Source: Anabaena sphaerica FACHB-251 (GTDB lineage Bacteria; Cyanobacteriota; Cyanobacteriia; Cyanobacteriales; Nostocaceae). Taken from it: DNA of 64,000 bases. Below, piece after piece: positions 57,727 through 64,000 of this stretch. Numbering within the stretch: position 1 is the first letter of the stretch; every line of letters starts with the position of its first letter. A model generated the notes under the pieces. The model was not told the DNA's origin and searched no databases. It was given only the letters and a program-made list of their open reading frames with translations. A program made the position numbers and the translations under genes. The stretch is from assembly GCF_014696825.1 (NCBI RefSeq), contig NZ_JACJQU010000011.1, positions 1 to 64,000 of the forward strand, read 5' to 3'.

Positions 57727-57860
57727 AATACTGTTCGGTTAAGGCTAAAAAACGAAAATACGTAGGTTGGGTTTCGTGCCTCAACCCAACATTTTCAATG
57801 TTTTGTTGGTTTTATACAATGGGTTCTTTGCGTGGTCATTTTCGTTAACCGAACAGTATT
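57727..57860. mobile_element. 134-bp MITE-like element with 16-bp inverted ends
   Basis: The ends are AATACTGTTCGGTTAA and its perfect reverse complement, and the pairing extends imperfectly inward (ACGAAAAT). An inner hairpin, GTTGGGTTTC..CAACCCAAC, is present. There is no coding capacity, and no clear target duplication was found. Confidence 0.8.
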
Positions 57861-57963
57861 GGGTTGGGGGGATCAATCAGTGTGATAATAGTTCCAAAAA
57901 CTTTTGAAAAAACCTCTTAGAGGTTGTTTGAAAAGTATTAGATGAAACCAATAATCTTCAGTA

Positions 57964-58051
57964 ACCTAACCCCCCTTTCCCCCTTCCCTACGAGGGAATG
58001 GGGGTTTCAAAGCCTCTCCCCGCGTCGGGGAGAGGTTTGGAGAGGGGTTTA
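57964..58051. repeat. C/G-rich hairpin repeat
   Basis: This is another copy of the cctaacccccc...gagaggtttgg family, near the 3' end of the secreted-protein gene. It shares both hairpins with the copy at 14215-14299. Confidence 0.85.
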
Positions 58052-58095
58052 TTTATACATTCAAAACTTTTAAAACATCCTCTTAGAAGTTCGCC

Positions 58096-58485
58096 TTATT
58101 TTTTCTCAGCACAACCTTCTAAAACCCTGTTACCTAACATCAAAATAGCCGAATAGGGGTAACTTTTATCTGACATCCCATCACCACAATTGCTGACTTT
58201 TTTCAGAATTAACATATTGTTTTCCCTACCTCTAAATCGGTAAACTCTAACTAAATCCGTCGGTCTTCCTTGGGCTGTTAATGGTGCTGCATAAGGGAAA
58301 GTTTGCTGTTTAATTTCTGGTGAACTGTAAACTATTCCCCGTTTGCTAACAGTCACACTCCAAAAGGGTTCCGTCCCTCTAGCAGTGAATTCTTCAATCT
58401 TAGATGATTGGGCAATACTCTGATCAGACACTAATAAAGTAGAACTAATACCCAATACAGTGATAGCTGAAATTAAGAATTTCAT
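58096..58485 (-). CDS. Small secreted protein of COG3650-like type
   Basis: This 129-residue protein has a clear signal peptide (MKFLISAITVLGISSTLLVS, cleavage likely after SIAQ). The mature domain begins FTARGTEPFWSVTVSKRGIV, a motif seen in periplasmic/outer-membrane COG3650-type proteins, and has a cysteine pair (SNCGDG and EGCAEK) that may form a disulfide. The function is not known. Confidence 0.75.
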   Translation of the reverse strand: MKFLISAITVLGISSTLLVSDQSIAQSSKIEEFTARGTEPFWSVTVSKRGIVYSSPEIKQQTFPYAAPLTAQGRPTDLVRVYRFRGRENNMLILKKVSNCGDGMSDKSYPYSAILMLGNRVLEGCAEKK

Positions 58486-58587
58486 GATTAGTAATTTACT
58501 TCCTACAAACTAGGTTTTTTCCAACAATCAGATAGGATTCCTATATTATAGCTACAAAAATCAGAGCTATTTATCTCATGTTTCAAC

Positions 58588-59988
58588 TTAACCTAGTACA
58601 ACCCCAATGGGTAGAAAAACTTGAAAACTTGTTTTTCCTGGTTGAGAGTGGAGGTTTATTTGTCCGTGATGTTTATCAACTATGAGATTATGAACAATAT
58701 CCAAACCTAACCCACTACCTTTACCAACTCCTTTGGTGGTAAAAAACGGTTCAAAAATGCGAGACTGAATTTCTGGGGGTATACCAGGACCATTATCAGC
58801 AATTTCTACTATTAAATAGTCATGATTTTGGAAAGTACGTATGCAAATTTTACCTTTTCCATCTAGGGCATCAATAGCATTATCAATTAAATTTGTCCAA
58901 ACTTGGTTGAGTTCACTACCATAGGTGCTGATAACTGGTAAATTTTCTCCATACTCCCGTTTTATATCAATCCCACCTTTTAATTTATGACGAAGCATGG
59001 TGAGAGTATTTTCAATTCCTTCATGGACATCGACTTGATGAACTTGAAATTGATTAATGTGAGCATAGGATTTAACAGATTTTACCAACTCCGAAATTCG
59101 GGCGCTACTTTGGGCAATTTCTTTAATTAATGTTGTAGTTGTTAAATTAGCCGCTAACCAATGAATGACATCATTAATAGCATCATCAGGAATTTGAGAA
59201 GTGAGAAATTCTAGTTTTTGCCTATCTAAACCAGCATCAACCAAAGTTGAAGTAATTTCCCAACCTTTGCCTACTTGATGTTCTTCCAACCAATCTGTAA
59301 TTTCATCTTCCAAATCATTTTGCAAAATCAAATCAATTTTAGCAGTAGAAATACCAGCTTGTGCTTGAATTTGGAAATCAGCTAAAAAATCTAATTCTTC
59401 TTTAGCAAATGAATATTGATTCAGTCTTAAAGCTAAAGTTTGTGCTTCCTGAAAACGAGTTTGTAATTCTTCTGCTACCCTCGCTCCTGCTGCGGCTGGA
59501 TTTTTCAACTCATGAGCAATTCCTGCTGATAGTTTACCCAGAGATGCAAGTTTTTCCTGTTGTTGTAATTGTTGTTCAACCGTTTTTGTTCTCGCAGCTA
59601 AAGTGGAGATAACAATATCAGCCAAAGGTGGAAAAGTAGCAATAATTTGTTTAAAAGTTTTGAGTTCTAATTTGAGTACCCGACTAGCTAAAGTTGCATA
59701 TCCACTCACAATAGAATCAGCTTCGGTAAGAATAGAAAGCTCACCAATAAACTCACCGCGTTGATGTTGGGCAAGTATTTTTTCTTGTCCACCTATTTGC
59801 TTTGTTACCTGAATTTCTCCTTCTAAAACAACATGAAAATCATAACTCCTATCTCCTTCTTTAAATAAACACTCACCTACACTCAAATCAATCTCCGCTC
59901 CATATTTTTGCAGATGCTGTAAAACCTCATCTGACAACTTAGGAAAAAGAGTAGGAGAATTATTGGATTCTTGCAGCATAAAAAACAT
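58588..59988 (-). CDS. cNMP-binding-domain sensor histidine kinase (copy 1)
   Basis: This 466-residue protein has an N-terminal Crp-like cyclic-nucleotide-binding domain (about 20-130, LFKEGDRSYDFHVVLEGEIQ). A dimerisation helix with phospho-accepting His159 follows (KLSAGIAHELKNPAAAGARV), then a long middle insertion (about 185-300), and an HATPase domain with QVWTNLIDNAIDALDGKG, DNGPGIPPEIQ and GKGSGLGLDIV. No membrane helix is seen, so it is cytoplasmic. It is the last gene after the REC-reductase fusion and a paralogous kinase, all on the minus strand. Confidence 0.9.
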   Translation of the reverse strand: MFFMLQESNNSPTLFPKLSDEVLQHLQKYGAEIDLSVGECLFKEGDRSYDFHVVLEGEIQVTKQIGGQEKILAQHQRGEFIGELSILTEADSIVSGYATLASRVLKLELKTFKQIIATFPPLADIVISTLAARTKTVEQQLQQQEKLASLGKLSAGIAHELKNPAAAGARVAEELQTRFQEAQTLALRLNQYSFAKEELDFLADFQIQAQAGISTAKIDLILQNDLEDEITDWLEEHQVGKGWEITSTLVDAGLDRQKLEFLTSQIPDDAINDVIHWLAANLTTTTLIKEIAQSSARISELVKSVKSYAHINQFQVHQVDVHEGIENTLTMLRHKLKGGIDIKREYGENLPVISTYGSELNQVWTNLIDNAIDALDGKGKICIRTFQNHDYLIVEIADNGPGIPPEIQSRIFEPFFTTKGVGKGSGLGLDIVHNLIVDKHHGQINLHSQPGKTSFQVFLPIGVVLG

Positions 59989-60047
59989 CTCAGAAGAAAA
60001 AGTTCTGGAATTTTTGACTTTTAACTTTTAACTTTTGACTTGAATTG

Positions 60048-61451
60048 TCACCCGTCACATGATTTAATCTCAACTGGAAGACGAACTTGAAAACAGGTTT
60101 TACCAGAACAAGAGGTAAATCTGATATCACCTTTATGTTTGCCAACTACAGTCCTGTAAACAATATCCAAACCTAATCCTTTACCTTGTCCTACACTTTT
60201 TGTAGTGAAAAAAGGTTCAAAAATGCGGGATTGAATTTCCGGTGATATACCGTGTCCATTATCAATAATTTCTATTAAAACTTGATCATTTTCGCACTTA
60301 GTCCGAATAGAAATTTGACCTTGATTACAAATCGCATCCAAAGCATTATCAATCAGATGAGTCCATACTTGATTTAACTCACTGCCATAGGCGCTAATTC
60401 TGGGTAAATTACCGTATTCTCTAGTTATGACCACACCATCTTTGAATTTATGGTGCATCATCTTCAGGGTACTTTCTAAACCATCATGAACATTCACCTC
60501 TTGTAGAGGGGCGCGATCCATGTAGGAATAATCCTGAAGTGCCTTCACAAGCTCCGAGACACGATCTGAACCTGCTTTCAGTTCAGAAAGCAACCCCAAT
60601 CCAGTTAAAGTGGCTTCTAGCCAAGCCAAGATATCTCCTAAAGACTGATCAGGTACTTGCTGAGTAATTTTGTCGATGTCTTCACCATTGAGTCCTACTG
60701 TCACCAAAGTAGGGGCTAATTTCCAACCATCTTTAACTCCATGATCTTCTAGCCAATCGATTAACTCATCTTCCTGATCGCACCGAGTCAGAGGAGAAAT
60801 TTGAGAAGATTTTTGTTGACGTTCAATTACATCTTTTTGCAAATAAGCCAAATATTCAACTTGTTCTTTGTTGAGTTGCTGCTGACTAAGTTGAATAACC
60901 AAAGATGGCAAATGTTGAAACAGCTTTTGCAGTTCTCCAACACCACGTCTTACCGCTGCCATTGGGTTATTCATCTCGTGAGAAAGTCCAGCAGCCATTG
61001 TTCCCAAAGCTGCTAATTTTTCCCGTTGCTGGGACATAGATTGTAATTCTTGTAACCGCTGTGCCGTTGTTTGCAGAATAGAAGTAGTGACAGTAGGCAT
61101 CGTGGCCAGCATTTGCCAAAATGTATCTTTTTCTAATTCCAGAATATGGCAAGGTTGCACAGCTGTACCAGTACCCGGTAATTGAGTTTGTCCGGTTAAA
61201 ATTATCAACTCACCAAATAAGGTTTTAGGTCCATAATTTACCAAAACAATTTTCTCATTTCCTACTTGTTGACTAATTTGCACCTCACCGTCAATCAAAA
61301 CAAAAACTTGATCAGCCGGATCACCAAAATCGCGATGTATTTCACCTGGTTGAAGCCAAACTTCTTTTCCTTGTTCACACAACCACCGTAATTGTTCGTC
61401 ATTTAAACTGGCAAACAATTCTACTTGACGTAAAACTTCTATATCCAGCAT
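60048..61451 (-). CDS. cNMP-binding-domain sensor histidine kinase (copy 2)
   Basis: This 467-residue paralogue of the preceding kinase has the same layout. A cNMP fold comes first (about 15-125, VFVLIDGEVQISQQVGNEKI). His158 lies in TMAAGLSHEMNNPMAAVRRG, the middle region contains WLEDHGVKDGWKLAP (compare WLEEHQVGKGWEI in copy 1), and the HATPase has QVWTHLIDNALDAICNQG and GKGLGLDIVYR. The gap to the fusion gene upstream is filled by tandem repeats. The pair may form homo- or heterodimers that phosphorylate the receiver of the upstream fusion. That is inference from order. Confidence 0.9.
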   Translation of the reverse strand: MLDIEVLRQVELFASLNDEQLRWLCEQGKEVWLQPGEIHRDFGDPADQVFVLIDGEVQISQQVGNEKIVLVNYGPKTLFGELIILTGQTQLPGTGTAVQPCHILELEKDTFWQMLATMPTVTTSILQTTAQRLQELQSMSQQREKLAALGTMAAGLSHEMNNPMAAVRRGVGELQKLFQHLPSLVIQLSQQQLNKEQVEYLAYLQKDVIERQQKSSQISPLTRCDQEDELIDWLEDHGVKDGWKLAPTLVTVGLNGEDIDKITQQVPDQSLGDILAWLEATLTGLGLLSELKAGSDRVSELVKALQDYSYMDRAPLQEVNVHDGLESTLKMMHHKFKDGVVITREYGNLPRISAYGSELNQVWTHLIDNALDAICNQGQISIRTKCENDQVLIEIIDNGHGISPEIQSRIFEPFFTTKSVGQGKGLGLDIVYRTVVGKHKGDIRFTSCSGKTCFQVRLPVEIKSCDG

Positions 61452-61459
61452 TGTAATTT

Positions 61460-61732
61460 AGATGGGGAATGGGGAAGGGGTGCAGGGGTGCAGAGGTGCA
61501 GAGGTGCAGGGGTGCAGGGGAGAAATTTATTCTCCTGACTTTTGTAGAGACGTTCCGCCTTTTGTAGAGACGTTCCGCCTTTTGTAGAGACATTCCGCCT
61601 TTTGTAGAGACGTTCCGCCTTTTGTAGAGACGTTCCGCCTTTTGTAGAGACGTTCCGCCTTTTGTAGAGACGTTCCGCCTTTTGTAGAGACGTTCCGCCT
61701 TTTGTAGAGACGTTCCGCCGGAACGTCTCTAC
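61460..61732. repeat. GGGGTGCA octamers and nine 20-bp repeats ending in a palindrome
   Basis: Bases about 61475-61520 are GGGGTGCA/GAGGTGCA octamers. From 61541 to 61720 the 20-mer TTTGTAGAGACGTTCCGCCT is repeated nine times (the third has CATTCC, and the ninth ends in G). The last copy is closed by GGAACGTCTCTAC to 61732, recreating the palindrome at 12753-12781. The array abuts the stop codon of the REC-reductase gene. Confidence 0.95.
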
Positions 61733-63397
61733 TTACAACACCTTAGCCAGATATTGATGAATGAAACTCACACAAATTGAGCCTTCACCGACACCGGAAG
61801 CCACCCGTTTTACAGAACCATGATGGACATCACCGACGGCAAAAATACCGGGTACGCTGGTTTCTAATAAATAAGGCTCTCTGTCTACATACCATCCCTT
61901 TGGACGTTTACCATCTTTAAACAAATCTGGACCGGTGAGGATAAAACCGCGTTCATCTCGCTCGACAATTCCTTCTAACCAGTCGGTATGAGGAACTGCA
62001 CCGATGAAAATAAATAGGGAGTTAGCAGTAACAGTTTCTTGTTCACCAGTGACATTATTGAGAATAGTTAAGGCTTCTAAACTATCTTCACCTTTAGCTT
62101 CAATGACACTGCAATTGAGTTGAACAATAATGTTTTCTGTAGCACCAATCTGCTCAACGAGATACTGTGACATTCCCTTACCCAGATTGTCTGCACGGAC
62201 TAACATATGCACTTGTTTGGCAAATTTACTAAAGTGCATGGCGGCTTGTCCGGCGGAGTTTGCACCCCCAATAATGTAGACTTGTTCGTTGCTACATTCC
62301 ATTGCTTCGGTCATGGCTGCGCCGTAGTATACACCGCGACCTGTGAGTTTTTCGATTCCAGGGACGTTTAACCGTCGCCAAGATACACCCATTGCCAGCA
62401 TTAAGGCATGACAAGCAATTTCTGAGCCGTCTTTGAGGATAGCGTAACGATAGAAACCATCGATGCGAATACCGCTGACTTCTTGGGGTGTGAGAATTTC
62501 TACACCAAAGCGTTTGGCTTGGGTAACTCCGCGTCTGGCTAAATCTGCACCGCTAAGACCGACAGGAAAGCCAAGATAGTTCTCAATTCTGGAGCTTGTA
62601 CCTGCTTGTCCTCCGGGGGCTTCTCGTTCGATCATCACGGTTTTTAGCCCTTCTGATGCGCCATAAACTGCGGCGGCTAAACCTGCAGGACCACCACCAA
62701 CAATGGCTAGGTCATAAAATGGTTGTTTGGCTTGAGTTTGCAGTCCTACTTTTTCGGCGATTTGGATGTTACTAGGTTTAACTAAACGTTCTCCGTCTCC
62801 TAAAATGACGAGGGGGAGGCTGAGTTTGTTTTCACCGCTGTAGTTGAGTAGTTCTTGTCCTTCTTTGTCGCGTTCAATGTCTAACCATTGATAAGGAACG
62901 TGGTTACGGGCGAGGAAATCTTTGATGTTATGGGAGTCAGGAGACCAACGATTACCAATAATGCGAATACCTTCAAAGGGTGGATGGTAGGAGGCTAACC
63001 AGTCATCTAGTAAATCGTTGAGGATGGGATATAAACGTTCTTCTGGTGGGTCCCAAGGTTTGGTTAAATAGTAATTGATATTGGTTTTATTGATGGCGGC
63101 GATCGCTGCATCCGTATCAGCGTAGGCTGTGAGTAATGCGCGTTTGGCTTCGGGAAAGATGGTGATTGCTTCTTGCAGAAATTCTATGCCAGTCATTTGC
63201 GGCATTCTTTGATCCGCTAGGAATAAGGCTACTGTTTCATTACGTAATTTTAATTCTTTGATGGCTTCTAGTGCCTGTGCGCCTGACTCTGCGCGTAAAA
63301 TGCGGAAGCGATCGCCATATTCTCTTCGTAGATCACGAGCGATCGCTTGTAATACTTGCGGGTCATCATCCACGGTCAGAATCATCGGTTTAGCCAT
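61733..63397 (-). CDS. Receiver / glutaredoxin-like / thioredoxin-reductase-like fusion
   Basis: This 554-residue protein has three parts. Residues 1-125 are a response-regulator receiver with the acidic triad VDDDPQ, phospho-acceptor Asp62 (LFLADQRMPQMTG) and Lys in YLTKPW. Residues about 140-225 resemble a glutaredoxin/thioredoxin fold (IRIIGNRWSPDSHNIKDFLA), but the CxxC is replaced by WSPDSH. Residues 230-554 are a thioredoxin-reductase-like FAD/NAD(P)H enzyme with IVGGGPAGLAAAVYGASEGL, IIGGANSAGQAAMHFSKFA and GIFAVGDVHHGSVKRVASGV. The reductase CATC-type disulfide is missing: the site reads YYGAAMTEAMEC. It may sense or transfer redox equivalents without thiol chemistry. It starts a cluster with two histidine kinases. 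Confidence 0.88.
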   Translation of the reverse strand: MAKPMILTVDDDPQVLQAIARDLRREYGDRFRILRAESGAQALEAIKELKLRNETVALFLADQRMPQMTGIEFLQEAITIFPEAKRALLTAYADTDAAIAAINKTNINYYLTKPWDPPEERLYPILNDLLDDWLASYHPPFEGIRIIGNRWSPDSHNIKDFLARNHVPYQWLDIERDKEGQELLNYSGENKLSLPLVILGDGERLVKPSNIQIAEKVGLQTQAKQPFYDLAIVGGGPAGLAAAVYGASEGLKTVMIEREAPGGQAGTSSRIENYLGFPVGLSGADLARRGVTQAKRFGVEILTPQEVSGIRIDGFYRYAILKDGSEIACHALMLAMGVSWRRLNVPGIEKLTGRGVYYGAAMTEAMECSNEQVYIIGGANSAGQAAMHFSKFAKQVHMLVRADNLGKGMSQYLVEQIGATENIIVQLNCSVIEAKGEDSLEALTILNNVTGEQETVTANSLFIFIGAVPHTDWLEGIVERDERGFILTGPDLFKDGKRPKGWYVDREPYLLETSVPGIFAVGDVHHGSVKRVASGVGEGSICVSFIHQYLAKVL

Positions 63398-63440
63398 AAT
63401 TTTTCCGTATCCTTTAGGTTTACGATTGCCTGAAGTAGTG

Positions 63441-63527
63441 TTATTTCATCCGCGCTACGCTAACAGCAGTAGTCATCTCACGTTGCTGAGTATAACCGCA
63501 GTTAGCACAAATTATGAGTTCTGGGGT
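63441..63527 (-). pseudogene. Possible zinc-ribbon remnant
   Basis: A short open frame without a start reads TPELIICANCGYTQQREMTT and then AVSVARMK to a stop. The CxxC could be half of a zinc ribbon from a lost transposase or small protein. It is too short to name. Confidence 0.25.
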
Positions 63528-63614
63528 TTAAATTTTTGTAATCTTTGATATAGCAATCCTAAATTATCAGCCTTTCAGGCACTTAAAGAACTCTACAAAA
63601 AGAAATGCCCAATG

Positions 63615-64000
63615 TCATATATTTAGATTATTACTATCTTGTTGATTGATAAATAATCGCAAAACTGATAATCCTAAGATTATTAAAAATAACACTAATC
63701 CAATTGTACAAGCATAGCTGAATTCTAAATTACTAAATGCCTGTTCATACAAATAATAAACAATTGTCTTAGAACTATTCAGGGGACCACCTCCAGTCAT
63801 AATATAAACTTCTTCAAATACTTTAGTGGCAGAAATAGCAGAAATTACGGCTACTAAAGCTAAATAAGGCTGCATTAAAGGAATGGTAATATCTAAATGT
63901 TTGCGAATACCATCTGAACCATCAATTGCTGCGGCTTCGTAAATATCAGCAGGAATAGATTGCAACCCTGCTAAATAGATTACCATATAATATCCTAAGC
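63615..64000 (-). CDS. Sugar ABC transporter permease (MalF/UgpA type), 5' end outside the window
   Basis: Only the C-terminal part is present. The frame stays open to the right edge (LGYYMVIYLAGLQSIPADIY). The EAA loop that docks on the ATPase is EAAAIDGSDGIRKHLDITIP. The following MTGGGPLNSSKTIVYYLYEQ and the last helix (YACTIGLVLFLIILGLSVLR) are typical of the carbohydrate-uptake CUT1 permeases. The substrate is not determinable. The partner permease and binding protein are expected outside the window. Confidence 0.88.
   Translation of the reverse strand, partial: LGYYMVIYLAGLQSIPADIYEAAAIDGSDGIRKHLDITIPLMQPYLALVAVISAISATKVFEEVYIMTGGGPLNSSKTIVYYLYEQAFSNLEFSYACTIGLVLFLIILGLSVLRLFINQQDSNNLNI

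Noticed and set aside
61541-61720. Regular 20-bp repeats that could suggest a CRISPR array
   Set aside because: The units are directly adjacent with no spacers, and the last completes a palindrome. No cas gene is near. It is a simple tandem expansion.

Overview
The window comes from a filamentous, heterocyst-type cyanobacterium (Nostocales, an Anabaena/Nostoc/Dolichospermum relative). The octamer GCGATCGC (HIP1) is scattered throughout. Heptamer and octamer tandem repeats fill the intergenic gaps. Typical cyanobacterial genes are present: GH100 neutral invertases, DUF3110, DUF3326, a giant TamB-like protein, and NACHT/WD40/pentapeptide proteins. The genus call is an inference.

Layout. 0.5-1.8 kb holds a NACHT regulator that has lost its central ATPase domain. 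2.0-8.2 kb (minus strand) is a urease operon ureD-ureA-ureB-ureC, interrupted between ureA and ureB by an AAA ATPase/TOPRIM gene pair and followed directly by an Rpn-type nuclease. 8.2-10.4 kb holds a radical SAM gene and a frameshifted methyltransferase-like gene. 10.6-18.4 kb holds a ParA-like ATPase, a phosphoesterase, a ferredoxin, DUF3326, a CPBP protease and a chromosomal ParM-like actin gene with a coiled-coil partner. 18.7-24.9 kb holds DedA, a Gfo/Idh oxidoreductase, queC, a TnpB fragment and a CNNM/CorC-type membrane protein. A CAU-anticodon tRNA lies at 25.2 kb.

25.9-34.8 kb is accessory in character. It has a WD40-J-domain protein and two tandem GH100 invertases, the second with Tyr where the family has its catalytic Asp188. 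It also has a split STAND system: a WD40 protein with 13 nearly identical repeats plus a separate NTPase gene stopped by a 102-bp repeat insertion. A small two-helix membrane protein next to it carries another in-frame miniature-element insertion.

35-46.6 kb is mostly housekeeping: rsmB, TerB-like, PBP1A, folK, a Nudix hydrolase, two TSUP transporters, an orphan PstB-like ATPase and a TPR protein. 47-50.4 kb is an intact NACHT-pentapeptide-TPR protein. It is followed by murQ, DUF3110, TamB and a secreted protein. 58.6-63.4 kb is a redox/signalling cluster: a receiver-thioredoxin-reductase-like fusion followed by two paralogous cNMP-binding histidine kinases. The right edge cuts a sugar ABC permease.

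The two strongest themes are (1) STAND/NACHT conflict-type genes in several states of decay or rearrangement, and (2) small non-coding repeats that have entered coding sequences, sometimes in frame with clean target duplications. All family names come from reading motifs by eye. No database search was run.
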